DNA from: Micrasema longulum
Taxonomy: Eukaryota; Arthropoda; Insecta; Trichoptera; Brachycentridae
Direction of reading: 5' to 3'
Assembly: GCA_022494885.1 (NCBI GenBank)
Contig: JAGVSM010000975.1
Span: 1-64,000, forward strand
Length of the DNA stretch: 64,000 nt
The notes below the pieces were generated by a model. The model saw only the letters and a program-made list of their open reading frames with translations. It was not told the DNA's origin and did not search any database. Shown piece by piece: positions 1 through 41,800 of this stretch (position 1 is the stretch's first letter; every line of letters begins with the position of its first letter). A program made the position numbers and the translations under genes.

Positions 1-390
1 TTTCAAATAAATATGAGAAGTTAGAATTAATTTAACATAGTATTTTCATAATTATGACACGTTTAAGAAGCCCTTCACAAAGCATGAAATTTCACAAAAA
101 TGGGCCGGGCACAGGGTAAATTCTATGTGTGTTCAGCCGGTACTCAAAGTGTTAATTTATTACTCAAAAGTTTTAATTAGCGAATGTATTCGTAAGTTTC
201 TAGTAGATACTATAAAAAAACAAAAATCCAGTGATATTTTTTGAGTATCACATAGTATCTGTAATATCTGATAAGATAATAAGTTAATAACACAATAAAC
301 GTCCTGAAATGAATGATACAAATGTTCGTGATTGAATGCTGATGAAACCTATTACCAATTACCATGTGTCTATGTAGTCAATATGACGGG

Positions 391-580
391 CGCCGTGGCG
401 CAGTTGGTTAAACGACCAACTGTGAAACTGGCGTCGCGGATTCGATTCCCGCCAGTTGTAAGAAAAAAAAATTCAAGAAATACATTTTTCTCAATTGGTC
501 TGGGTGTTGTGGTGTATTTTTTCATAACCTCCTTCCATATTCCCTCTTTCCCACCTGCTGACAAGCTTCTAAATAGAGGC
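391..580 (+). repeat. tRNA-derived SINE, family A copy
   Basis: A tRNA-like head with an A-box-like TGGCGCAGTTGG and a B-box-like GGATTCGATTCC, followed by an A-rich stretch and a tail (ttttctcaattggtctgggtg). The tail resembles that of 25770-25890 (ttttctcaagcctgggtg) and the reverse complement near 15600, so this is one SINE family. It does not fold into a complete canonical tRNA by eye, so it is not called a tRNA gene. Confidence 0.6.
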
Positions 581-583
581 TTC

Positions 584-816
584 AGCTAGGGTTTCCTAGG
601 ACAGCGGTGCCCGTATCTTAACGGCCGTAGTGAACGGTGATGCGGTGGACAGTCGTCGTAACGGTGACTAGAAAGTGGTTTCCTAGGAAAATGGTATTGA
701 TAACCCTGTTAAAAAATAAAACCACTGTCTAGTCACCGTTGCGACGACTGTCCACCGCATCATCGTTCACTACGGCCGTTAAGATACGGGCACCGCTGTC
801 CTAGGAAACCCTAGCT
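584..816. mobile_element. Foldback (long inverted repeat) MITE
   Basis: Left arm about 584-680 begins AGCTAGGGTTTCCTAGGACA; the right arm about 718-816 is its reverse complement with only about three mismatches. The loop is about 40 bp. The near identity of the arms suggests a young insertion or gene conversion between arms. No coding capacity. Confidence 0.85.
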
Positions 817-1137
817 TTAGCGGGTTATTCCATTAAAATAAAATATATATATATATTATCATTTTAAATATTGTAGTAATACTTTACTCTATAGTGGAAG
901 TGTAAGCACTTTTAATATAAAAAACTTGGGTAGGTAGGTATACGAAATTTAAAATCTAAATATTAAGAGGTAGATACTGTTTTGTTGTAGGCTTTCATTT
1001 CAGATTTAAGAAACTTAAATAAAACTGTAAATAAATCGTGTTGGTTGTTATTGTTTTATTAAAAAAATAAATATTAATTCAAATCGTCACAAGGCAGAAA
1101 GAAAGACAAGCTTTTATATAGCAGAAAATGTTTTCAG

Positions 1138-31210
<30,073 letters not shown>

Positions 31211-31760
31211 CCCGAGGGGGACGCGAGCCTTCCCCGCTAGCTTTTATATTGAATATAATGTTTTTATTGTTATAAACCGCCCCCGTACCTTGATACTGCG
31301 TAATGAAGAATCTTAGACGCAGTTCACTGAGCAATAAATGAATGGGAGTAAATATAAATTGTACCTAGAGGATGTTCTGTGGTAGTCGGGGGCTCGACTT
31401 CCCCCGAGGGCTCCCCGCGTTCACGCCACAGGCCCCCGTGCGTGCAAGCGACGCGGCCGCAGTGAACCGCGAACTTATCATTACGAACTATAATCGCGGT
31501 TCCCGTCTGCTAGATTGTGAATTATTAGTCGACTATATTTTTGTAACAAAATAAATAACGGCACGAAACGTAGCCGCGAGCTTCGAGGGCAAAATGCGTC
31601 GGCTACTCGGCACTCGGCGCTCTCTCGAGTGAAGCTACTGCTGCCCGCTGACGGGCGTAATGTTTACGTCTACATACCAGATCCTTTATATGAAACATGC
31701 AAAGTAGGTTATATATGGGTAATGAGTATGAGGAATACCGCGTATAAATAAAGCTTGGTG
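31211..31760 (+). other. para: para 3' UTR region (extent uncertain)
   Basis: Sequence after the para stop. Possible polyadenylation signals AATAAA are at 31333-31338 (in gagcaataaatg), near 31548 and near 31747. The GC-rich stretch around 31380-31480 suggests transcribed sequence may continue past the first signal. Which signal is used cannot be decided from the sequence. Confidence 0.5.
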
Positions 31761-33780
31761 TGCAAACAAAAGCTATCCTTCTATTGATGGATTTAAACGT
31801 TTGTCATTTATTATCTCGGCTGCATACATCTGATTAATTAATATTTATACAAATCTTTTTATAATCTTCCATGGAAATGTCGGTGCGGTCTGCCCACCCT
31901 GACGGAAGAACACTAGAATATGAATATACATCCGACACTCGGATAGATCGGCGGCACTGTGTTCCATTCACAAAACCTTTGTCATTTTACACCATCTTAA
32001 TCGCTTGCTTTTGTGATGGTTAATTATTAAATTAAGTCGTCCCACCAACTCTTGGCTTTGTTTTGTATTATTCCCGATGGACTAATGGGACGGTGGGTGC
32101 GGTGATAGTATAGCCATTCAGCTTTAAGGACCCTCTCGTACCGGAGAGTTCTCCCCTCTACCTTCCCCGACGAGTTGAGAACTCTCGCGGAACATCCGGC
32201 TTATGCGGTCTCAACGTACATTATGTTTACTATGTTTTGCACAAAATATTGTTTTTAGACAATAATTGTTTCGGAAAAATTTATAAATTTCGTTTTTGTT
32301 AGATCTGATCGGTTATGGCCTTTGTAAATTTTATTTGGAGACGTTTTAAGGAAACCGTTGCATTACTGTAACAGACAGACGCCTTATAAGTTCACTTTTA
32401 TTAACAAAATATAACAGAATTATAGAGTATTTAATTAAATTACTATTATTATTATTATACATATTGTTGAAGTTTGTACAAAATAAACTAAGTAACGATA
32501 AATATAGAACTTGACTGCTTTACATCAGACTTTTATTGTGTTTCTTGTCTCTTACGCAGGAAGATTACTCGGTGACTAGTAAAAGGTTAGTAACTTTTGT
32601 TCTAGTAGAGAAGCTGTTTTTGAAGTGCGTGGGTTTGTATATAATAGATCAAATTTAATCATTCATTATCATGCCTAATTAGCTACCAAAATAGGACATT
32701 ATGAAATAAGAGTTGCTATCCAACCTGTTTTTCATGAACCCAGATAATAGACATTGCAATACAGATTAAAATGTCTAAGAAAGAGTTATTGAATTAACGA
32801 AACCCAAAAAATGCATCAGCAGCTCTCCAAAGATTTTTTCAAAAAGGATGTTTATTGAAACTTCTTATTAAAATAAATCCATATCTTTTGGAGGGCCACA
32901 AAGGAGCAATATTGTTCCAAACACATACACAAGAGGTTTGTGCGTAACTTTCTAATACATAAATAAAATCACACTGCCAATGAAATTGTTGTCATTTATT
33001 TACAGTGAAATTGGAAGACCATTCTTGTGTTATACAAACATGACATTATGTTGAATTTATCAAATATACTTTCTTAATGTTTTTTACCAACTACTTTTCT
33101 TCTGCTACTACAGGAAATTAAAACATTTAAAAATGGTTTCATTAGTAAAACGAGTTTAGTATAGTCATCTGACAGCTATATATAGTACACATGTATTTAC
33201 TAAAGATGGGTAAATAAATTTAGAAGCAAAAAAATATGTACTTGGCAGACTATTCAAGTACACATTACAGAAGACCTAAGTTACACGCATTCTGCTCTCA
33301 TAAGCAAAAAGGCAGCAGAGCTATTTGCAAAACTCATATTTTGAGATTTACTCTTTTTAATATTTATCAACTGTAAATAATCATAAGTAAAAACGCAGTA
33401 TGTTCATTATTTCTAAGCATAAAACCAGTATGTGTCATATTATTATCTACATCTGTTTTTGCTTATGAATCTTTAGGTACTGTGTTATTGCTTCAAAAAC
33501 TTGATAAAACATTACGTCTATCATTTTCCCTACTGAATTTTTTTTTTACTGCTTATTGATTCATCTTTACACAAGAGTATAACAGGGTGTTTGTTCATTT
33601 TACGATTTATATGAGAAAATTTCCCTAAATAAACAACTTTGTGTCTATTTTTTTTTTTTTTTAAATATATACCTACTTCCCCTCGGGAGAAATCCAGATT
33701 TGTGTATGTACAAAAATACACATACCAAAAAATAACTTTGTGTCTGTTAAACTTTGGTTTTGATAAAATAAGTATGCGCA
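31761..33780. other. Intergenic, between para and ari-1
   Basis: AT-rich with no open reading frame of interest. Around 31870-32220 the sequence is less AT-rich (ccaccctgacggaagaac, ctctcgtaccggagagttct) and may be distal para 3' UTR or an unrecognised repeat. I see no gene. Confidence 0.55.
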
Positions 33781-34425
33781 TTTGTGTCATATTTTCAGTG
33801 GCACAAATAGTACAATATGGTCTCAGTAGTATGAGTCTACTTAGACTCATTTCTATCATTCATCGAGTGGTACGAATAGCGCAAGTTAGTTCTAGTCGTA
33901 TAAGTAGACTCATTTCTGTCCCATCTTCAATGGTTCAAGTACTCTAATGCGGTTACACAGATGAAATGAACTGTAAATAATAACCCATTTTGCGAAATAT
34001 GATTTCTGTAGCTAAATAATTGGGTTGATAATGCCATGTTTTTTGCTCTCTTGAAAAATCACACCTTGGCCGTTGTACTCTTATGTCCGGCCATAAAAGA
34101 TGTGTTATTGTTCTCTCATAATATTCGTAATGGGTTCTAATCACCACTTGCTAAAAATTTTTTCAAGTTAGTTCTAGTAGTATAAGTAGATTCATTTCTG
34201 TCCCATTTTTAATGATTCGAGTAGTATATCTGGAATATTTCTGTTATTTGTACAAATTATTTTAATGTGGTTGGTTACACAGATAAAATGATCTGTAAAT
34301 AACCCATTTTGCAAAATATGAGTTCTGTGGCTAAATAATTGGGTTGATAATAACATGTTTTTTGATCTCTTGAAAAACACACTTTTGCTGTTATACTCTT
34401 AATGTCCGCCCATCAAAGTTATATC
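33781..34425. repeat. Imperfect tandem repeat, unit about 280 bp
   Basis: Two long units start near 33881 and 34162 (caagttagttctagtcgtat / caagttagttctagtagtat) and share taagtag.ttcatttctgtc, tgaactgtaaataa-like, taaataattgggttgataat and ttgctctcttgaaaaa. A shorter, more diverged start of a third unit is at about 33785-33880. Confidence 0.7.
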
Positions 34426-36200
34426 AAATGGTTTGAAATTTCTTATAGAACCATTACCTCATTCATTTTGCAATTTTTGAAAAAATGTTGCTTTTTGGCT
34501 CATGATGGCAGTATTACGTTCGAAGTAAGTAAGTTTGTTGTAACATTACATAGCAATAAAAAATAGCCACATTTTATTAAAAAAATAATAACATTACATA
34601 TATATTAAATAGAACATAGATGCTTTGTAATACGATAAATATTTTTTTTTAATCCACTTGCGTATAATGTAAATTTGCTTTTATGCGTTTATATGAATAC
34701 GACAGTGAGGGAAATAAATCATTTCAATAAGCCACTTCTAAAACAGCGCAAGGAAATAATTTACGAGCGAGTGTTATATTGTCAAATCAAATCAGCCATT
34801 TCCTATTGGAACACAGGAAAAGGAAAGGAACATTTGAAAAACAAATATAATTTTTATAAAAATCAGCGTTTATTCAGGAATTATTATTAAACTTCATTCG
34901 TATTGTGTTTCTCAAAACTCCCAAAGTCTTTTGTTACATTACAGAACGAGTTAAGTAGCTTTTGGATTCAAAATGTCAAAACCAAACATTTAAAATATTT
35001 TTCACGATCTACAAACTGTTTCGACAAATTAAAATTTCTATTTATCTTAAAGATATTTGGCATCGATCTGTGTGCTGTGTCACTAAATATTTACCTTGCA
35101 TCTTGCAAAACTATATAATATAACATTATATACCATATGTTGCTTATCGTCATCTATGAGACCGATGAATTTAATTAACAGAATCATTTTGATGAATTTG
35201 AGAAATAAGACTTTTACTATACAATACATATATATACATATATTAACATCCAGAATTTCTTTACATCTAAGAATAAAGCATTTACGCCACCTGGAGCTAA
35301 GAGTTCAGAAATCGTACAATAAGTAAAAATCTCACTCCGAAAATTCAGATTAACATTCACATATATTATGTATTAAAAATTAAAAACAGTAAAATCTTCA
35401 TTTCCAGATAATATATGTGCGGGTTTGTTCGACAATTTTATCCCGTCGAGCTATTCCAATTGTCCGTCATTATGGATTACACATTCTCTTTAAAAAAATA
35501 ATATGTATTTATATCGATCCATAGTATTTATCTGTCAAGAAAATAAAATCACATGCTAACGAGGATTCGAGTTTTTAAAATTTATACTAAATAAACTTTT
35601 TTAGAGAGAAAAAAAACAGCATTTTTAAAAACAAATTTTCAAACTGAAGCCAGTAAAATAGGCTATAAAATATAATCAGTATTTGTATGGGGGTATTCAT
35701 AAAGTGTATTTCTAGATGTTTTAAAAATATTTAGGTATAATAAAATTTAAAAATATTTTTTTATGCCTAATATATACTTTCTTTAAATGTAATGTGGCAT
35801 AGCTCTGTCTAATAACCGAATATTTCTATAACTGTAAATAGTATGTGAACATAAAAAAACAATCTTCCAATAAAATAATTAGGACGACAACAATTGTGAT
35901 GCTTAATAAAATCACTACTGTATAACAACTTAAAGGATGGACATTATTTCGATCAAAGATGCACAAAAATCGTAAGTGCAGTAATTTAGTTTACAATATT
36001 GGTCCAAGTTAAAGATAAATAAATATATAGTACCCAAGTATTCAAAGTGATTTGATAAAAAATGTAATCGATAAGAATGCAAATCAAATCAAAAATTCAT
36101 CCAGATCAAAGAAATTTTTATTGATGAGAATTAAATCTGGATCCTAAATTTTTAAAATTGACAGTTCATACTAGTTAGTCATTCCTAACATATTTATTTA
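34426..36200. other. Intergenic, AT-rich
   Basis: No gene, RNA or repeat recognised; short open frames only, without similarity I can name. Confidence 0.5.
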
Positions 36201-36204
36201 AAAC

Positions 36205-36505
36205 ATGTACTCAACATATTACAACAGACATGAAGAACATTTTACAAAAGGGAATTTAGAAGTCTAGGCATCCATAGGGCTTATGAACTGTCATTGGCTG
36301 GTATAAGTGGCCACTTTACACACTGAGTAACATTCACCATTTCGCCCATATTTGAACATCTATATTCCTTCGACTCTTCCATCTGTTGACGTTTTTAAAG
36401 TAAAAGAGCTGAAACCTTTATTGTTGCGGGTGAGATTCATTTGATTGAATTATTTCACCTACATACTACATCTCTACAAAAATTTGGACAAACTCAAAAC
36501 ATTAT
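36205..36505. mobile_element. Dispersed inverted-repeat family copy (GTCTAGGCAT core)
   Basis: Runs from caacatattacaacagacat through agtctaggcatccatagggc, cattggctggtataagtggc, cactttacacactgag, ctcttccatctgttgacgtt and agagctgaaacctttattgt to atttggacaaactcaaaaca. Same order of blocks as 62661-63035 and, in reverse, 45835-46070. Confidence 0.65.
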
Positions 36506-37090
36506 AATATGTACTCAAAATCCATTATTCAGTATATTATATCACGCAAGTGGAATATTTTAAGAAATAAAAAGTGCAGTGGATACCGAGTACATTACAG
36601 AAAAAAAATCCCCGTAAAATACCAAAATACATATATTTCTTTAAATATATAATGGGATTATAATTCAGCATAATAATACATACATGGGTCGTATATAATC
36701 TGACTCGAATGAAGGAAAATCAGACACTGAAAAGCAATAAAATAAATTATTTTAAAACATTAATTTAGAAAAAAAGGCATGTGGATGAAATAATGCACTT
36801 TTTATTGTATTTTTAATATTTTTAAAAAGAAAAACATATTTTATTGCACTTAAATAAGTAATTTGCGAGGTGATGAATTCAAGGCGAGAAATCAACCGAA
36901 CGAGAACATATTGATCAAGAAGGCATCATTTTTGCCAGGGGTAATATTGGAAACTGAATTACTAACATCACACAATTTAATCTGCGCATCACACTGAAGT
37001 TTCTACTAAGATAACCTTACAATACAAACAAAACCTCATTAAATTAGTGACATTTCTAAACACAGATGTGAGTAAAATTGTAGGTCTCCT

Positions 37091-37226
37091 TTAATACCCG
37101 TATGCAGAGACAAAACTTAAGGTGACGAAAGTACATTCTAATCTCAAATGCGGAAAATAACCCGAAGGTGAAAACAATAGAATGTACTTTCCTCACCTTA
37201 AGTTTTGTCTCTGCATACGGGTATAA
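37091..37226. mobile_element. Foldback MITE, 49-bp near-perfect arms
   Basis: Left arm 37091-37139 (ttaatacccgtatgcagaga ... aagtacattct); right arm 37179-37226 is its reverse complement (agaatgtactttcctcacct ... tacgggtataa) with about two differences. Loop about 39 bp. Confidence 0.8.
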
Positions 37227-37394
37227 GAGTATCGAGAGCTCGTATTAACTCTCTTTTGCCTTCCCTTCGGCATTTAAATGGTTCTTCGAATGTATTTATT
37301 TCCAACATGTTTAGTACATACATAATATAAACTAATTATCAATTAAAATTTTAAGACCGACATTTCATGGTAGAATTGCATTTGAATCAAACAT

Positions 37395-37659
37395 TATTAG
37401 AAGCAAACTTACAACTCTCCATTGAAGGAGTTACCGAGATATTTGCAAAAACTTTGAAAAGAAAATAGAGATTTCTAATAATTATGCTTCACCAACTCAA
37501 TGGAGAATGCTAAGTTTGTGGTGTCAAGTAGTATAATTGAAATCTGTTTTTGCAAGATTTAGAGACGGGTTTGAATTACGCTATTTTTAGGTAGGTGGGT
37601 TTTTATGTATAGTTTATTTTGTCATGAATAACTAGAGATTTTTAAGTTTGCTTCTAATA
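37395..37659. mobile_element. Short MITE with TATTAGAAGCAAACTTA ends
   Basis: A 17-bp perfect terminal inverted repeat: tattagaagcaaactta (37395-37411) and taagtttgcttctaata (37643-37659). 265 bp, noncoding. Confidence 0.7.
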
Positions 37660-38769
37660 CGTATCTAGATGAAATAAAAACAGCTTTTATCGTTGGTTAA
37701 TTTTTTGAAAATGGTCAACACTAAAAACATACGCATTTATGTATATAATTTCAATTAGAATTGTGACTGGACTGTTCATATTTCATTGCCAAAAAATATT
37801 GAGCAGTGAAAGTCGATACATTTGGCGTAATATTTAATTTGAGTTTTTTTTTTTTTTTAATACGTAACTGCTTTGCCATTGCACGATAAATATCACAACT
37901 AATAATATATAGGATTTACAGATGAAAGACAAAAAAATATTTAATAATGTAAATCACGCATAGGAAAACTTTAGTAAAAATGAGTAATAAAATAAAGTGA
38001 ACCATCCTTCATTACTTCCAAATATATTTCAGTAAACAACTATGATAAGAGAAGGCAAAACTCTTTCTATTCATTTGGAGAAATGCTTTTTTTGTGAAGA
38101 ATAATATTGTGATAGAACAATTGTAATGGTCATAAAATCAGTACTCGCAAACACTACCCATTTACGTACTGGTGGGATAAACACACTATAAAAGGGCTAG
38201 AAACTTTGGTTGAAAAAACGTTCCAGCGTTTTTTAGTTTTTGTTGCAAGAAACGATGAATTTAAATCACTCAATCTAATAAATGTTTTAACAGATAAAAA
38301 AATCATTAATCATTTTTAAATACCCCGAGTTAAAAATACAGTAAAACCAAGTAAAAAAAGGTAAATTTTTATACTATTTTCAATAGACAGATAAATCAGC
38401 AGATAATTGAATTAGAACTGTAGGATTTTAGTAGATTTAAGTCTGTACTTGTAAACTAATTAATACATGCAGAATTATTTTACAAAATGAAACCGCAAGT
38501 TATTACATATATTTAAATAAATATTAAATTGAATGAATTGTATTGAGATTCAGATTTCAGTAACGGTCAATCGATTGATTTAAGTTAAAAACTAAAAGTG
38601 AAAGTTTACTTTGGTTGGGGGATGGATACAATGGGATTTGACCTAAGCATATGGGCGAATGAACAATTCAGCGTAATGTCGCGGGTGCTATGGGGGAGGG
38701 GGGAAATAGAGCATTCAGTATGCCTACAGTATATACACATAGGACATTTACACCACACAAGGAGTTCCT

Positions 38770-38851
38770 TTACTCGGTGTATTCCCAACACTCCTTCTCG
38801 TATCCCTCGTACACATGCTCCAGGAGAACTTTACGCCTGTTTTCACAATAT
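38770..38851 (-). CDS. ari-1: ari-1 exon 10: C-terminus and stop
   Basis: An 82-bp coding exon (acceptor tttttgcag) reading [20 protein letters not shown] and CWEYTE, then TAA at 38772-38770. The 3' UTR continues below 38770 on the minus strand; I could not pick a convincing polyadenylation signal in the next kilobase. Confidence 0.94.
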
Positions 38852-41800
38852 CTGCAAAAAAATAACACATATTATAAACTAAAAAAATGATAAATTAACA
38901 AATTATTTTTGAAATTCTCAATTTTATTTTTGGAAGACAACATTTTCTAAATGCCAACCTTTAAGAAGCAAGTGCTTTTCCAATCTTTCATATATATTTT
39001 TAATAACAGAACATATAATAATTAGCAGAGACTGCTCGAAATGTGACCTTGCCTTGTGACCTCGGTCTGTATAATGGTCAACACTGACCTGTATTTATCT
39101 TGCACTTTCTGTTTAATATCGGCTAAGTTTTCAGACGTGATGTCTCTCTCCAGGTACTCGGAGAGGGTCTCGGTGGCACTCTCCAGGTCCCTCTGGTTGT
39201 CCTCGAATATTACGGACTGGTTGTTCTTGCGCAGGTAGTACGCGAACACGTACGTGTACATCAGGGTCTGCCTGCACAGACACAGGATGTCCACAGCTTT
39301 CTTTAGGAATTGTACCTGAAAATAAATCATAATTTCAATCAATATTTCTAGATAAAAAACATAATTTGCGCCTGTTTTTTGTCAAATTTCAAAATGAGTA
39401 CCAAAAGTAAAACAAAATAATTCATTTGAAAGAAAATTTTGGGCTGTATATAATAGTGTAGCATTTGCTCTTACATTACATATAATTAACATATCAATCG
39501 ACGAGGGTCCTTTAATTAACTTGTCGACAGATTTAAAATAAACTAATACCTAGATGCTCAAGTTATGGCCACACATCGAGGAATCGATCATTACCTCGAT
39601 CCAGCTCATGTTGTGTTGTTGCATCTCCTCCATCTTCTCCTTGACGGAAGCATAAAGCTTGGACTCGAAGCGGAGACTCTGCATGTGGTTCATGTACCGG
39701 TTGCAGTAGAAGAGATAACGCTGCAGCGCCGAGCGGGAGCGTTCCTGCGCATCGCGGGCAGCTTTGGCTTCATCTTCATCATATCTGCAAATAAACCATA
39801 CAACTATATTATCCATCACCAACACACGAAATCATAACTTAATATAACAATTTGGTTATCACATTTTGTTATAAACCGGATAAGTGATTGTGCACGCATT
39901 TGTAATACTGATTTTATCGCCATTCCTTTATCCACACTTAATGGTGCATAAGGTACTGCATTAGTACTCCAATTGCAGCCAATCGGTGACCGTTTACAAT
40001 AAACATGAATGCGAAATGATCAGTCTTACGCTTCAGGTGCCAGTCTAGAGGCACTATGAAATATTACAGTAAGAAAACTACCAATCTAATAAATATTTAA
40101 CATCAACTTTGCCGAGGATCGAACCTGAGACCTTAGGCATTGTAGGCAAACACACTAACCAGTACTTAAAGTAGCCATTAAGTAAAAAAAAACGTTCAGA
40201 TTTGTCAAGGGCAATGGTTCTATTTTACACACAGAACTGTATCCTTAATCCGCCTGGACACAGACTTACCCAGTTTAATGTTAGTTATCAAATTTATCCA
40301 CCTAATGATGTACAGAAAAAACCCTAAATTAGGTTTTTAAGGGACCAACAAACAAAAATGTAAATGGAGGGTAGTGTAAAAAAATAATTCAGCAAATTAT
40401 TTTTTATTAAAAAAAATTATGCAGCAATGTGTGAATCATTTTTTTATTGCAACTTTTAGAATATCATATTCATAAATAATAAAAGTCTGTAAGACACAAC
40501 AAACCATCTTTAAAATTACAACTAAAACATGAAAATGGCGGCAATAAATGTTCGTAAAAAAATAAACTGCAAAATAACAGTAAAATAAAACACAAAAATG
40601 GCGGAAATATTTTTTATCGATTTAACTTACCAACAAGTTAGAATAATGATTAGAGACTAACTTCAGACCCTTGAGTTGTCAAAAATACAAAAAATGGCGG
40701 CAAAACACCTTAAACTGTCTTTAAAATTACAACTTCTATAAAAAAAGTTGGTATAATGATACAAACTAACTTTAAACTGTCGAGCCGTCAGTTTTCAGTG
40801 TAGATTTAAAATTTCTCCGACGTCAACTGAGGGGAAAAAATGTAAAACTGGGTTTTTAATGTACTAAAAAATTCCAAACTCAATGGGACTACAAAAATTA
40901 AACATAAATTGCGGAAAAACGCAAATTGCAGGGAACGCAATTATGAGGTTTCACTATACTTATGTAATTTGAAAATCCGACATATATCACAATGACGAGA
41001 TTTTCATTGTACTGTTTAGATATATATAGAGCTTACTTTAGCGGTAGAATGAATGAGCAGGTTGGTAGGTTGAACAACAAGATTGGTTACCTGTTGCAGT
41101 TGTACCAGGAGCTGCCGTGAGGTTCCCATGGCCCAAGGCACACCCAGCAGAAGTCAGTCTTACAGTTCTGGTTCTTGCACACCATGTGGTTACACCCGCC
41201 ATCCTTCTCTATAGTCACATTACACTTGGGGCACTCCTTGGTGTTGGCTGCTATCCAGTTTGATGTTTCTGAGTCATCGTCACATTTCTGTTGGCACATT
41301 ACATCATTTAATTTTTACATCTATAAATAAATGTTGTTACATGCGTATCCCTGAATAAGTTTTTCGAAAAATCTTTGGGAACATTATACATATAAAATTA
41401 TACATAGTATGTTTGAAGTGTAATTGGAAAGCTTTTAAGATTTATTTATTTGGTTTAATCTGAACATGTGCAAAAGTGATCCAGATTTTTTCAATGGCAT
41501 TACGGGTGACGAATCTTCGGTGTTCGAGTACAACCCGGAGATGAAAAGACAATCATCAGAGTGGCATAGATTGGCGTCCCCTCGCCCCAAGAAGGCAAGG
41601 ATGAGCAGATCCAAAATCAAGACGATGCTCATTGCATTTTTAGATATCAAAGGACTGGTTCATCACGAGTTTGTACCACCTGGTACAACTGTGAATGCTA
41701 AATTTTACGTTGAAAGTGAACTAAAAAAGACTGAAACACAGGATTCAACGCGTCCGGCCGGACATCGCAGACGACTGGAAGTTTCATCACAACGCGCCGG

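Larger units (their letters stand above)
1..1137 (+). other. para: para intron (3' part of the intron before the alternative IIS4-S5 exon)
   Basis: Window edge falls in an intron. It holds a tRNA-derived SINE (391-580) and a foldback element (584-816), annotated separately. The rest is AT-rich with no recognisable coding sequence; the 3' end has the ttttcag acceptor at 1131-1137. Confidence 0.8.
39785..41090 (-). other. ari-1: ari-1 intron 7 with SINE and tandem repeats
   Basis: 1.3 kb. Holds a family C SINE (39905-40190), a tail-like repeat (40200-40270) and a stretch with repeated aaaatggcgg motifs (40500-40790). Confidence 0.7.

Noticed and set aside
391..465. Possible functional tRNA gene
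   Set aside because: It has A- and B-box-like motifs, but the acceptor stem and anticodon arm do not pair convincingly and it is followed by a SINE tail found at other sites.
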